A DNA stretch of 64,000 nucleotides from contig NW_017566995.1 in assembly GCF_001661265.1 (NCBI RefSeq), forward strand, positions 496,001 through 560,000, written 5' to 3'. The number at the start of each line of letters is the position of its first letter. Position 1 is the stretch's first letter. Below the pieces are notes generated by a model. The model did not search any database. It was not told the origin of the DNA and saw only the letters and a list, made by a program, of their open reading frames with translations. The DNA comes from Saitoella complicata NRRL Y-17804 (lineage: Eukaryota; Ascomycota; Saitoellomycetes; Saitoellales; Saitoellaceae). Positions 50,611 through 61,550 of this stretch are shown here, in pieces. Position numbers and translations under genes: made by a program.

Positions 50611-51014
50611 GACTGCAGCTGCGATTGCGCTGTGAGAATAACGAGTGAATGGGTTACTGAGACGTCCAGCGGCTCAGATACTATTTCCAATGTAACCGCA
50701 ATGGCAATTCGCCAGCTTAATGGTGCCGCTGTCGTTGGCGAAAGCTGGCCTGAGCGCTGCCTTGGAGGCTTGTAGGCGTATCATACGCCGTACGCTCGAG
50801 CGAGCGCGCCTTGCATGATGAGATGAACCCTGTCTACATTACAGGATTACCGATTGATCCAGGGCAGTAAAGCTGTCTCTCCAGTGTAGTTAACATACGT
50901 TGATTCCATGTATCCACGCCCGAAGCTGCAAACGGGAATTTCCGGGGAGCTGCATCGAAAATGTCGACGTCTCCTACGCCGAACGCTCCCGCCACCAGCA
51001 TCTCATCAACAAAG
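50611..51014. promoter_or_regulatory. Bidirectional promoter region BUD14/TUF1
   Basis: About 400 bases separate the divergent start codons. The region has short inverted GCGTATCATACGC near 50770-50785 but no clear TATA box. An upstream ATG at 50961 is in frame with TUF1. Confidence 0.45.
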
Positions 51015-52334
51015 ATGTCGTTCATCAAGCCCTTGGCGGCCCGAGTTTTCGGTGCCTCGAAGGTCGTTGCACCCGCTGTCAATGCCTTTGCTGGCTGCTC
51101 CCGCGCTCAGCCCTCGAGGATCTTGTCCCGTTCCATGGCTACCTTCGACCGTTCCAAGCCCCACTTGAACATCGGTACCATTGGACACGTCGACCACGGT
51201 AAGACCACTCTTACCGCTGCCATCACAAAGACCCTCGCTGCTAAGGGTCAGGCTGCTTTCCTCGACTACAACCAGATCGACAAGGCTCCTGAGGAGAAGG
51301 CTCGTGGTATCACCATTTCCACTGCTCACGTCGAGTATCAGACCGACAAGCGTCACTATGCCCACGTCGACTGTCCCGGTCACGCCGATTACATTAAGAA
51401 CATGATTACTGGTGCCGCCCAAATGGACGGTGCTATCATTGTCGTCTCTGCTACCGATGGTCAAATGCCCCAGACTCGTGAACACTTGCTTCTCGCCAAG
51501 CAGGTCGGTATCCAGCACCTCGTCGTCTTCATCAACAAAGTCGATGCTGTCGATGACAAGGACATGTTCGAGCTCGTCGAGATGGAAATGCGTGATCTTT
51601 TGACTTCTTACGGTTTTGATGGTGAGGGTACTCCCATTATCTTCGGTTCCGCCTTGGCTGCCCTCGAGGGTCGTGACCCCGAGATTGGTGAGCAGGCTAT
51701 CGCTAAGCTTATGGACGCCATTGACGAGCACATCCCCGAGCCCCCCCGTGATCTCGACAAGCCCTTCCTCATGCCCGTTGAGGATATCTTCTCCATCTCT
51801 GGACGTGGTACCGTCACCACTGGCCGTGTCGAGCGTGGTACTTTGAAGAAGGGTGCTGAAGTCGAGATCGTCGGTTACGGACCCACCATCAAGACCACTA
51901 TCACCGGTATCGAGGCCTTCAAGAAGGATCTCGACCAGGCCCAGGGTGGTGACAACTGTGGTCTCCTCCTCCGTGGTATCAAGCGTGACCAGCTCAAGCG
52001 TGGTATGGTCATCGCCGCCCCCGGTACCGTCAAGACCCACAAGAGGTTCCGTGCTCAGTTCTATATCCTCAACAAGGACGAGGGTGGTCGCCGCACCGGT
52101 TTCGTCAACTACTACCGTCCCCAGATGTTCTGCCGTACCGCTGATGTCACTATCATCTTGACCCACCTTCCTGGTGTCGAGGAGGCTGACTCCAAGATGG
52201 TCATGCCTGGAGACAACTTGGAGATGGAATGTGAGCTTGTTCACTCTATCGTTGTTGAGGAGGGTATGCGTTTCACTATTCGTGAGGGTGGTAGGACCGT
52301 CGGTACTGGTCTTGTTACCAAGATCGTCGAGTAA
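51015..52334 (+). CDS. TUF1: Mitochondrial elongation factor Tu
   Basis: One exon encodes 439 residues from the ATG at 51015. This start gives [20 protein letters not shown], an amphipathic, Arg/Lys-bearing presequence, with maturation expected before [13 protein letters not shown]. An in-frame ATG at 50961 would add 18 Ser/Thr/Pro-rich residues that do not look like a targeting signal. GTPase motifs are intact: GHVDHGKT at 57-64, a switch I ending ARGITIS, DCPGH, NKVD and a SALAALEG loop. Domains 2 and 3 follow ([13 protein letters not shown]; the C-terminal [14 protein letters not shown]). EF-Tu brings aminoacyl-tRNA to the mitochondrial ribosome. Strong codon bias leaves the antisense strand almost fully open. 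Confidence 0.97.
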   Translation: MSFIKPLAARVFGASKVVAPAVNAFAGCSRAQPSRILSRSMATFDRSKPHLNIGTIGHVDHGKTTLTAAITKTLAAKGQAAFLDYNQIDKAPEEKARGITISTAHVEYQTDKRHYAHVDCPGHADYIKNMITGAAQMDGAIIVVSATDGQMPQTREHLLLAKQVGIQHLVVFINKVDAVDDKDMFELVEMEMRDLLTSYGFDGEGTPIIFGSALAALEGRDPEIGEQAIAKLMDAIDEHIPEPPRDLDKPFLMPVEDIFSISGRGTVTTGRVERGTLKKGAEVEIVGYGPTIKTTITGIEAFKKDLDQAQGGDNCGLLLRGIKRDQLKRGMVIAAPGTVKTHKRFRAQFYILNKDEGGRRTGFVNYYRPQMFCRTADVTIILTHLPGVEEADSKMVMPGDNLEMECELVHSIVVEEGMRFTIREGGRTVGTGLVTKIVE

Positions 52335-52668
52335 GTGTTGCAACTGGGTAAGTAATACTGGCTTTGTTCGCAGGGCCTCTATGGAAACGATAGGCGTTGC
52401 CGGAGTTTTTTTTTGGAAGAAGCTTGGAAGATAGTGACTACTCTCCGTTCAAGATCTTGTTAAGCGTTGTACTATAGGACTAAAAGTTTTCTCCTTTTAC
52501 TTTCTGTTCCTCGTTCATTTTTTGTTTACCTCAGTGCATCAACTGGAGATTCTTGGCCCTGGTCGAGTTTATAAGGATCAAATGATGTATTCCATACCGA
52601 ACCAATATGCTCCAAATGCAAGCGCTCTAATCTAAATCCTAGTCGCCACCACGCCAGTAGTTTCTCAG
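52335..52668. other. Convergent 3' region, TUF1 and nucleolar-type gene
   Basis: About 330 bases between two stop codons, with T-rich runs near 52405-52415 and 52490-52530. No gene is supported. Confidence 0.5.
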
Positions 52669-54903
52669 CTACAACTCCACCCTCTCCACAGTATACCTTC
52701 CCACTTGCATGGAGATAGCATGACCCTTCTGCCTCTTGCTCATCTTCTTACCCCTGCTAGCACCCATCAAGGCCAACTCACCAGCAGTCGGAGCCTCAAC
52801 AACCTCACCACGTCCACCAAGCGCCTTAGGCTGAGGATTCCTCCGTCTCGAAGCTTCCTGGGCCCACTTCTCGCCTGCATTGGCAGCAGTCAGATCACGC
52901 TGGGATTCCTCGGCTTGAGCGAGAAGGGTACCACGCCTGACGAGGTCAGCGAGGGGTCCCATTGCCGCGACAAGGGATTGGAGTTCCTCGACGGTGTCTT
53001 CGACGATGTTCTTCAATCTTGGGATGTGCTCCTGGACTTCACCACCACTCAGGACGACGGATGCGGCACCGAGGGCGTCGAACGCACAGGTAGCCACGCC
53101 ATACCACTTCTCCTCTCCCGGGCCCTTCTGCTCAGCCATAGCTGTACACCAGCCAATGAGCGCCTCCACATCTTCTCTTCTCTCCTTCTTGAGCTCCTTG
53201 ACAACCATCGCCGGCGCAAATCCATCCAAGCCACCCACTGTCTTATGCAGAATTTTGTCCATGACATTCTGAGCATGCGAAAGCGTACCACCTTCCAAAT
53301 TCTTCAACAGTGTGCGCTCCTCACGGAGACACCAGCAAGTTGCGGCAACGAGATCCCTCGGCGGCAAATCCTGCACATTCGAGACGACGCGCAAAACGAT
53401 ATCCAGCATTCTCAGACCGGAGTTGACATCCTTCTTCTGCCATTCCGCCAAGATCGCCTCAACGAGTCCAGACTCGGGCAATGCTGACGCGAACAAGGCA
53501 CCGTGACTCAGAATCCACTCCATCGTTGCTTTTGGCCAGAACTTCATCGTCAACCCCTCACCCTCGGCAACGAAGATTAGTCTCAGAACTTCATTGATGA
53601 ACTTCTGAGCAAACTCCGCCTTTTTCCGTCCACCCGCCAACCGCGAGAAGCAGTGATCGAAAGTCTCCACATCAGGAACGGATGCGAGGTGCTTAAGCGT
53701 GTAGTATGCCTCAATGACGTCCTCTTCCTCCTCATTTGGTGCGTTGATACCCTCCACCAAGTACTCACTCTCATCACCCGGAACAGCATGCATTTGCTCA
53801 ACAGCCAAAGCGGCAGTCAAAGGCTTACCCAAGACATCCGCCAACATCGACTCCCGAGGCCATGAGACAGCCATAGCCAAAACCTTGTCCTCCTGAACGA
53901 AAAGAACCACCGCATCATGTGACTTGTTTCCAGCTGGGATTGTGCACAAATATCTTACATCGCCATCAATACCCTCCGAAACGGCCAAAGCAGCCTTGTG
54001 CATAGTGTCGTACACACCAACCACACTCTTGCCCTGCTGCTTTGTAGTGAGGATGACATGGGACGCGGAAAGCGGAACAGCACCCTCGACACTCTCCAAG
54101 ACAAAATGACCATGTGACTGTCCTGGCGCCGCAAGCTTGTATGTGTTCACCATCTTGTCGACAACGGTCCTGATCACTCCTTCCTTAGCATTTCCGATAA
54201 TCTTCGCCTTTCCGACGGGAATCTTGGGAATCAATCTCTCCTCCTTCAAAAGAGCTGGTGCACGTTCGGCACTCAGCGAGAAGGCCTGTGCAGTGGTCTG
54301 TTTACCGGAGTAGATGGCAAGGATAGCGAGGTCGTTCACTGCGTGGGTGGTGTGCAGGTATGATTTAGAAATAGAGAAGGGGCCGAAAGTAGTGAGACAC
54401 TTGCCAGCGGACTTCTCAGGTTGCCATTGCCATTGTTCTTCCAGAGACTCGGCGTTGAGGCAGGTCATTCCACCAGTAATCTGAGTCAAGACAAGGGTGG
54501 AGCCGGAAAGGAAGTGAACTGCCGATGCAGGCTGGGAGAGTGTATGAGTGGTGATCTTTGCTGGTTCAGCAGCGTCCGCATGCGAAATGTGAAGGAGTGT
54601 CGTCGAGCTCGTAAGAACAGCCGTCAACCGTGCCTTGGTCGCCTTCGTCAACAAACTAACTGGCTCTGAGATGAACTTCGTCGATGGCGGCAGAGGGTAT
54701 GAAGTGTTCATCTGTTGGGTATGCACATCGTAGATGTTGATACCCTCTCCATCAATGGCGAGGGCTAGTTCGCGGTAATAAGGTTTGGGGAGCGCAGAAG
54801 CATCTTGCGGGGCAATCAGAACTGGCGAAGCGTATAGCGATCGAGAACTCATAGCAGCGGTGGAAAGCTGCAACAGCTGGTAGGCAGGCGAGATTGAGGC
54901 CAT
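52669..54903 (-). CDS. Beta-propeller plus helical protein, possibly Utp8/NOL11-like nucleolar factor
   Basis: One exon encodes 744 residues from the ATG at 54903 (MASISPAYQLLQLSTAAM); the frame is open farther upstream without an ATG of better context. The first 400 residues are beta-rich with weak WD-like repeats (LAIDGEGINIYDVHTQQMNTSYPL; STLVLTQITGGMTCLNAESLEEQWQW). The second half is helical. The C-terminus has a basic run (RGKKMSKRQKG) and ends RYTVERVEL. Layout and terminus recall NOL11/Utp8-type subunits of the t-UTP complex that promote rRNA transcription and early processing, but sequence similarity in that family is low, so the name is tentative. No signal peptide or membrane segment is visible. 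Confidence 0.55.
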   Translation of the reverse strand: MASISPAYQLLQLSTAAMSSRSLYASPVLIAPQDASALPKPYYRELALAIDGEGINIYDVHTQQMNTSYPLPPSTKFISEPVSLLTKATKARLTAVLTSSTTLLHISHADAAEPAKITTHTLSQPASAVHFLSGSTLVLTQITGGMTCLNAESLEEQWQWQPEKSAGKCLTTFGPFSISKSYLHTTHAVNDLAILAIYSGKQTTAQAFSLSAERAPALLKEERLIPKIPVGKAKIIGNAKEGVIRTVVDKMVNTYKLAAPGQSHGHFVLESVEGAVPLSASHVILTTKQQGKSVVGVYDTMHKAALAVSEGIDGDVRYLCTIPAGNKSHDAVVLFVQEDKVLAMAVSWPRESMLADVLGKPLTAALAVEQMHAVPGDESEYLVEGINAPNEEEEDVIEAYYTLKHLASVPDVETFDHCFSRLAGGRKKAEFAQKFINEVLRLIFVAEGEGLTMKFWPKATMEWILSHGALFASALPESGLVEAILAEWQKKDVNSGLRMLDIVLRVVSNVQDLPPRDLVAATCWCLREERTLLKNLEGGTLSHAQNVMDKILHKTVGGLDGFAPAMVVKELKKERREDVEALIGWCTAMAEQKGPGEEKWYGVATCAFDALGAASVVLSGGEVQEHIPRLKNIVEDTVEELQSLVAAMGPLADLVRRGTLLAQAEESQRDLTAANAGEKWAQEASRRRNPQPKALGGRGEVVEAPTAGELALMGASRGKKMSKRQKGHAISMQVGRYTVERVEL

Positions 54904-56008
54904 AGTGTCAATGGTTGTATGTGTTTCGATGCTTCGTGCTCGGTGATCTGCGCAGGCTCTATGTATACCGACTAAAACTGATCCTTCCGAGGGTTTCGAG
55001 TCTGGCGAGTAAAAAAAAACTGCTTGCAACTGTTCCTATCGAATATCCAGCGTTTCCTGCAACTATTCGATTTTTGCGTACTCTGCTGTCGAGCGTCGAA
55101 AAATCCGGCGGCACCTGCACCCCTTATCGTCACGTGAGCTCGAGAGGGGAACCTTAATTGTGCGCAGAACGTGCGAAAACTCCTCGCAAAGAACAACCAT
55201 GTTCAGCAATCGATCAACTCAGCGCACGTGCTCACCTTTCACGTCTCTCACCCACACGGTCACAGTCTAACTCCGGGACCCATGGGGATGTTGCTGTTAG
55301 CGCTCTCTTCAACCGCAAGCTCAGCGGCATGGGTTCATTGCCATACTCTGTGGGCATGGTTGGAACTTTACTCCGATACTTGGGCTTCACGGATGCTGCA
55401 TAAGCCGCTGAATGCTCGATATGGGCTTTGACTTCTTTTTCCATGCTTGAGGGTGGTCTTGACGAACGGGAGTTTGGATTGTGGAAAAAGGAGTAAGCTT
55501 GGAGGGCGCGGGATAAAGCGTTTACATCATCCGAATCACCTCTTGAGCTTATGAGATTACTACGTGGATATCGTCATGAAACCAGCGATCTACCGTAAAG
55601 GATCCCACGAAGTCTTCTCGATCTAGCGTGGGAAAGCGTACGCGTACCTCCGATTGAGCGGTCCCTCACGATCGAGCTCAGCAACGGTGGACAATCATTG
55701 TGCTTTTTAACCTGTATTCATACCAATGATATCTTAAAGAATCTTCTCCACACTCCACACAATCTCTTTCTCGAGCCGTGCCGAACAACGCTGTGATAAA
55801 CTGATGCTATTCATAGAACACACGGGCTGGACCATATCGCGGCCTTCACGTTCTTCCGCTCCTTGCTAATCCTTCAACTTCTTCACACCCAGTGAAACAC
55901 CGTCTTCTTTCACACTCGCACAAAGTTACCATTATTACCTCCCTCCTCCCCCAAACCGAAGATGTCTTCACCTACAACTGGTACTGGAACCCCCGTCTGC
56001 GCAGCCGC
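54904..56008. other. Intergenic region between two minus-strand genes
   Basis: About 1.1 kb holding the promoter of the nucleolar-type gene and the 3' end of the F-box-like gene. A 70-codon ATG frame lies on the minus strand at 55444-55232 (MEKEVKAHIEHSAAYAAS...), opposite an 81-codon plus-strand frame; I cannot tell which, if either, is real. Confidence 0.4.
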
Positions 56009-58369
56009 CTACTGCGCCATATGCGCCGCCTGCGCCGCCTCGGCCGCCTCGGCCTCCTCCCTCTCCTCCTCCTTCCTCAACAATTCCCTCCAATAAGTCC
56101 CCTCAACCATGCCCCTCTGCTTCTCATGATTCTGCACCGTCTGCACCGAATGAAACGGCTTCGTCAACAACGGACACTCACGCATATAAAACTCCCTCTC
56201 CGTAAGCGGACGAGAATGTTCGTAGTTACCGTCGGATATACCCCAATCGATTGCCTTGAGACAAGGGAAGAGGTAGCGGCGTTCGATTTCGGGGACGCGA
56301 GTTGAGTGGAACTTGAGTGGGTTCCAGTCTGTGTAATTTTCTGTCTCGGTTTGTCCCCACAACTCGATCTTCCTCTTCATCTTCAACCTCAAGAACTCCA
56401 ACTTACGGCAGTAGCGTCCAGCAGCAAGGATATGACCAGCGAGACACCCAGGCTCAGGTCCATGCTCAGCGATACCAAACTCCCTCAACTCGGGACACGC
56501 ACGGCAGAAATTCTCCATATCCTCAACCGTCCAGGTAACTTTGTTGACATTGATATCAACACCACGGTTCCTGAGTCCAACATTCTTGATGTGGAACCTC
56601 TTCAATGTCCCACCAAACGCATCCGCAAGTTTCTGAATCGTAGTTCCAGAAAGTGCGTCGGTAAAGTGGCTGATCTCCAAACTCTCCAACCTCAACTTCT
56701 TCTGCGCCGACAAGGCTTCAATAGCCAGGATCGCAGAACCTTGCTCATCCGGCTCACGAGGTCCCACGGCAGCCTCCTCCTTCTTCACCTTCCTCTCCGC
56801 CGCCGCAGACCCAGGCGGTCCAGGAACGACCTGCGCAACCCCAACCATCCCCTCCATAATCTGCCCCTCCGCCTTCACAGTCATACTCCCATCCTCGTCC
56901 CCACTCTCCATCTCCTTCCCTAACTCATCCCACGGCGCCCCCGCCGCCGCAACCGCCGCCGTCACCTCAGCTTCAGAAAGTCCATTCGCCCTCGCCTCCC
57001 TCTCCGCCCTCTGCCTCGCCTTCTTCTGCTTCATCCTAGCTTGGACCCCCTTTCGCGTCTTCCACTCATTCCCACTCTCCGCATCCCCCAAATTAATCTC
57101 CAACTCTACCAAATTCCTACACGCGCCCACCAACATTCCCAATGCCTCCGCCTTAATTTTGAGAGCGAGACGATGGATACGGCATTCAGCCCCGGCAGCG
57201 ACAGCGTCACGGATCCAACGACGCGTGATGGGACGGATTTTGAATGGTTTCGAATCAGCGGTTTTGTGGTCGATATACTTGAAATCGCGAATCCGGCATT
57301 CGGGATCAAACAAGATATAACTTAGCACGCGCGGACTGACCAACCTATCCTGCCCCGAACACCCATCCGTCCAAAATGTCGCCAACGTCGCTTGATTCGC
57401 GCCAAGCACGGCGAGCATGGACATCTCGAACGTTTCTCCGTTCATCTGGTGGTTTGATTCGGGCATCATACGTGCCTGAGCGAGTTTCAGGACCCGGAGG
57501 TTTCGTTTTTGGGCGACGGAGCGGAGGAAGAGGTGGTCGACCGTGGGCATGTTCAAATCCAACTCTTGTAGCGAATCGACGAAAAAGCATTGCTGGAATG
57601 CGCGGACATGGACGTGACGGAATTTGATCCCGATAACCGTCTCCAAATTCGGGAATGCCATCTTGCGCCTTTGTGGTCCAATTTCGAAGAGAGCATCGGG
57701 TTTCGGGGTGATGTTGAGTCCACTCTCTTCCCATCTGAGTTCGCGCACGAAGGGACCAATGCGCTCCACGCAGCCCGGTGTCATCTTCTGAATCCGCTGT
57801 GCCGATACCGTCGCCCAAACATCCACCGCAAACTTCTCATAGAAGTACCTGGAAATCAAACTCAATTGCTTCTTCTCCTTCTTCGTCAAATCCCCCGTGA
57901 TCATACTCCACAACTCTCCAATCTCAAAAACACTCTCCATAGCCGGATTCCCCTTTCTCAATTTCAAAGGCGTCGGTATCAAGGGCTTACACCTCTCCAA
58001 CCTCCTGCAATCCGATAATTTGTCTTTGGCGTCTTGCATGTGGATGCGATTGGATTCAAACACCAACCTCCACACCCTGAGATCCGGATCACCTGAGTAG
58101 GTGGGATCATCATCCACAGCCCGAAACGGATAGAGATCCTTCTTTATCCCTTCACCCCTCACCAAGAACGCATGTGGACCGGGGGTGGCATTCCAGATGA
58201 CGTCCTCCGGAATGTGCCATTTCTTGGGCGGGGCTTTACCGCCGAGGATGGTGTCGGGAGGAAGGTTGGAGGAGGAGGAGGAGGAGAAGCCGGGGTAATT
58301 GGATGTGTCGTTTGTGCGAGTGAACCAGTTGTTCATCAACTCGCGGACGGGGACGGGTATCATGGACAT
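56009..58369 (-). CDS. Large F-box-like/LRR-type protein, unassigned
   Basis: One coding exon encodes 786 residues from the ATG at 58369 (MSMIPVPVRELMNNW). A segment at about 148-190 (ELWSMITGDLTKKEKKQLSLISRYFYEKFAVDVWATV) fits an F-box helix triplet. The following region has spaced Leu-rich units (NLETVIGIKFRHVHV; SLQELDLNMP; NLRVLKLAQ; KLEFLRLKMK), as in F-box/LRR proteins that select substrates for SCF. A charged Ala/Glu/Lys insert sits at about 455-560, and the C-terminus is a Glu/Ala-rich helix ending AAHMAQ. The frame continues upstream only by running through an apparent leader intron (58493-58423). Substrate unknown; large orphan F-box proteins of this sort are common in fungi. Confidence 0.65.
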   Translation of the reverse strand: MSMIPVPVRELMNNWFTRTNDTSNYPGFSSSSSSNLPPDTILGGKAPPKKWHIPEDVIWNATPGPHAFLVRGEGIKKDLYPFRAVDDDPTYSGDPDLRVWRLVFESNRIHMQDAKDKLSDCRRLERCKPLIPTPLKLRKGNPAMESVFEIGELWSMITGDLTKKEKKQLSLISRYFYEKFAVDVWATVSAQRIQKMTPGCVERIGPFVRELRWEESGLNITPKPDALFEIGPQRRKMAFPNLETVIGIKFRHVHVRAFQQCFFVDSLQELDLNMPTVDHLFLRSVAQKRNLRVLKLAQARMMPESNHQMNGETFEMSMLAVLGANQATLATFWTDGCSGQDRLVSPRVLSYILFDPECRIRDFKYIDHKTADSKPFKIRPITRRWIRDAVAAGAECRIHRLALKIKAEALGMLVGACRNLVELEINLGDAESGNEWKTRKGVQARMKQKKARQRAEREARANGLSEAEVTAAVAAAGAPWDELGKEMESGDEDGSMTVKAEGQIMEGMVGVAQVVPGPPGSAAAERKVKKEEAAVGPREPDEQGSAILAIEALSAQKKLRLESLEISHFTDALSGTTIQKLADAFGGTLKRFHIKNVGLRNRGVDINVNKVTWTVEDMENFCRACPELREFGIAEHGPEPGCLAGHILAAGRYCRKLEFLRLKMKRKIELWGQTETENYTDWNPLKFHSTRVPEIERRYLFPCLKAIDWGISDGNYEHSRPLTEREFYMRECPLLTKPFHSVQTVQNHEKQRGMVEGTYWRELLRKEEEREEAEAAEAAQAAHMAQ

Positions 58370-58748
58370 CTTGACAAACTCTTGTTGTTGGGATGATTGA
58401 GGTGTTGCGGGAGGGATGTATGCTATCCCAAATACACGAGTTAGCTCACAATGATCACATCTCGAACGAATCAAAGATGGATCGAGGACTCACGAGGGTC
58501 TGTACGGGATATATGCTATTAGTAACCACACACCGGTGAGGCCTGCTCAACAGTTGCGCGTCGTCTAACGCAACGAAGCGGATACGATCCTTGTCGTAGA
58601 GGAGAAGAGAGGCGAGAGGAGCAAGGAGAACACACGTTCCCTCTAACAGGGGTGGACCAGCAGGGTATGACGCAAAGCCAGGCACCGTGCCTGCCCCACG
58701 CATCACCAGCACGCCCACTCGATCAATCCATCCACCACCACTCGATCG
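58370..58748. promoter_or_regulatory. Bidirectional region, F-box-like gene and MVP1
   Basis: About 380 bases between divergent start codons, including the inferred leader intron of the F-box-like gene. No TATA box recognised. Confidence 0.45.
58423..58493 (-). other. Probable 5'-UTR intron of the F-box-like gene
   Basis: On the minus strand a GTGAGT donor at 58493 is followed by a GCTAAC branch-type site and an acceptor GGATAG ending at 58423, giving 71 nt. Upstream sequence in the coding frame hits a stop within about ten codons of the donor, so the upstream exon is most likely untranslated. Confidence 0.5.
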
Positions 58749-60849
58749 ATGACGTCTGCTCTCTTCGGCGACGACGACGGCCACCGCGCTCCCAGCTCCC
58801 TCTTTGGCTCCTCCGCCGACGAGCACGACCCCTGGGGCCTGCCCGTGCCGAAGAGTCGGAAGAGGCGCCATGTCGGCTCTCTGCTAGGTCCGTCTCCCCA
58901 TCTCCAGCCGCGTATCGCAATCGCTAATCGTTCCCAGATGGAGTGACGTTGCCGGACATCTACGAGCAGGCTTATGTCGCCGCCAACCCCCGCCCGTCGG
59001 GCATCCTCCCCCTGTCCTCCCTCCGCACCATCCTCGACTCCTCACACCTCGCCCCGCACGTCCTCAACAAACTTCTTACGCTCGTCCTTCCCGATGACGG
59101 CGAGATCGGAAGGGGTGAGTTCGTGGTCGCGATGGCGCTGGTGGGGTTAGCGCAGGAGGGCGAGGATGTCACTTTGGATGGGGTTCATGAGAGACGAAAA
59201 GGTACCGCCTCCTTTGTAAGACTTCGCTCCTGACGAAGGTATTGATGAAGGGCGGTACAGATCTTCCCATTCCTAAACTCGACTTACTGAAGCCCACACC
59301 ACCCGAGCCAGAGGCCAAACCAATCCCCGAAACAGGAGTATCAGCAACACTCATCCCAGACCGACCCACCAGCGCCCGACCTCCGCGAACTCCAGCGCCG
59401 ATCGATAACCCCGAACACAACCCCTTCTCCTCATCACTCCCCAACGACCCCCTCGTCCCGCCCGTGGCTCCAGCAATTTTACAGGCTCCGCCGCTGACGT
59501 CGAGCGAGTCTCAGCATTTCGTGAGACCGTTGAGTCAGCCTAGGGAGGAGGAGCATGGTGAGGCGGATCCATGGGGAGGGAATAGCCCTGGCGCAATCCT
59601 GTCTACGCACCACACCACCACGCACGCAGCACCTCCGCCGCCTCCAATTGCGGCTTCCACATGGACATCGACGCACGACACCACTCCGTCGATTCAGATC
59701 CAGACCGTCCCGGAGAAAGAGGGATTACCGCTCTTCAAACACGTGAATTACACCATCACGCACCATCCCCGCAACCAACCCGCCACGACCGTAACCCGCC
59801 GTTACTCCGACTTCACCTGGCTCCTCTCCACCCTCACCCGTCGCTACCCCTTCCGTCTCATCCCCCTCATGCCACCCAAGCGTCTCGCTGTGAATGGTCA
59901 TTACTTGAGTGCTGACGCTGCATTTCTGGAGAGGCGACGGAGGGGTTTGAAGAGGTTTTTGGAGGGGGTTGTGGGACATCCGGTTCTTGGGAGAGATGTG
60001 TTGGTCGGTGTGTTTCTGAGCGTGCCGGTTGAGATTGGGGTATGGCGAAAACAAGCTTCCGTCACTGTACAAGAGGAATTCGAGGGGATTGATACGATTC
60101 CGGAGGGGTTGGCAGAGGGCTCGCCGGCGAATTTGGATGAGGTTGTGGAGAGGGTGAGGACTGCGCTCAAAGTGCAGGGGCAAACTTGGATTGGGATGTG
60201 TGCGTTGCTGGAGAGGTTGGCGAGGAGGCAAGAGGGGTTTGCGATGGATTTGTTTCGGGTGTCGCTCTCCCTCGGCGCACTCGTGGATGATTCGTCCGCC
60301 TCCATTTGCCCCACTCCGAACTGCCAAGCCTGTCCCACGACCAATACGGGTTTATCCTTGGTGAGCAAGCACCTCCAACATGCGCAGGGGTTGTTGGAGG
60401 ATGAGAGTCGGGCGTGGGATGACGGCGTCCTGGAGGATTTGAAAAGGCAGAGGGATAAAGTTGTGGGAATGAGAGAGATGTTTGAGAGGTGGGAGAAGGG
60501 GAGTGGAGATGATGTCGCGAAACTCGAAAAGAGGATCCGGACGTCTGAGGGGAAGATCGCCAATTTGAGACTCAAAGAGGGGAAGGAGGGGGAGATTACG
60601 AAGTTGGGGCAGGGGATTATCCAGGATAAAGCGACCATTGCGCAACTGATGACTCGTCGCGTGTTGATTCGACAGTGTCTTTTGGATGAGATTGTGTATT
60701 TCCATAAGAGTCAGACGCATGTGGGGAGGTTGTGGCAGGGGTTCGCTGCGGAGTTGGTGAAGTATGGGGAACTTGGTGCTGAGAATTGGAGGAGGATGGA
60801 TGCAGGCGTCCAAGGTGTTTTTTTGATTGATGCGGGGGATTTTGCGTGA
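58749..60849 (+). CDS. MVP1: Sorting nexin Mvp1/SNX8-like (PX-BAR)
   Basis: Three exons, 58749-58887, 58938-59201 and 59261-60849, encode 663 residues; introns are 50 and 59 nt. The second intron end was chosen because it restores RRKDLPIPKLDLL. Residues about 45-130 form an EH-like helical module (IYEQAYVAANPRPSGILPLSSL; DDGEIGRGEFVVAMALVG). A Pro-rich linker follows. The PX domain (about 275-390) has the PI3P contacts in TRRYSDFTWL and a basic PPKRLAV, then LERRRRGLKRFL. The C-terminal 250 residues form a BAR-type helical bundle. Mvp1 acts at endosomes in retromer-independent recycling and membrane scission, so it fits with VPS2 and the FYVE gene functionally though they are not clustered. 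Confidence 0.9.
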
Positions 60850-61550
60850 GAGGTCGGAGGACGTACTTCTATGGTGGTATGTATGAGCAAACCGCATATT
60901 CATACCCTACCTGTTCATGCCTCCAAAGCCATAAATCATCTTGTCTTGTGAGTTGTGTGTGCCATACACTGGTTGCAAGGCGCTTCTGTCTCCTCTCGAG
61001 CTCGCAACATGAAGAGAATAATAAGATATATCTCCTGCCATTAAGCAGGAGAGGATAGGAGAGGATAGAATATCTTTTCTTATTCCTCTCCCAGGTACGT
61101 TCATCCACCATTCCCAGGCAGGCGGTTGGCGGTGTGGAGGAAGAAGATTCCAGGTTTGTCCGTGTTGGATGCTATAATGTGATCGTGGTTGTGGTTGTGG
61201 GTTATCATTTTGCTAGTTCTTGACGCTGCGTTCCAGTTCTTCCACAGGGTCGTTTCGTTGTGTGTCCACATCCGGTAACCCAGAAGGTCTTGTTCCCACG
61301 GTTCGATCCTCAATATCAACCGTATCGTATGGATCCCCATGAAGGCGTTCTCCAAACACTTCAAACATGGTAGGACCATTTACACGGTATTGTTCATGCG
61401 CTTGTATGTGAAACGACTGGTATACGGATCATATCTTGCAAAAGAATACGGCAACGGTACATATGTAATGGCCACCGTGCATTGTATAACATCGTATCCT
61501 TGATCTCAAGTCCTGAGCAAAGCCCCGCTCATAATGATAGTATCGTACAC
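60850..61550. other. Convergent 3' region, MVP1 and VPS2
   Basis: About 700 bases between two stop codons. It contains a perfect 8-bp hairpin (TCTCCTGC at 61031-61038, GCAGGAGA at 61045-61052, six-base loop) followed by two AGGAGAGGAT-like repeats. No coding frame is supported. Confidence 0.5.
61031..61052. repeat. Short perfect inverted repeat
   Basis: Eight-base arms around CATTAA. It sits about 180 bases past the MVP1 stop codon and could be a 3'-UTR stem-loop; no function is shown. Confidence 0.6.

Noticed and set aside
51006-52343. 445-codon minus-strand open frame opposite TUF1
   Set aside because: Mirror of the EF-Tu coding frame; EF-Tu motifs on the plus strand are complete.
58455-58871. 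138-codon minus-strand frame upstream of the F-box-like gene
   Set aside because: It overlaps the first exon of MVP1 and cannot be joined in frame to the F-box-like coding exon.
61295-61310. GGTTCGATCCT tRNA-like B box
   Set aside because: The flanks cannot pair as a T stem and no A box lies upstream.
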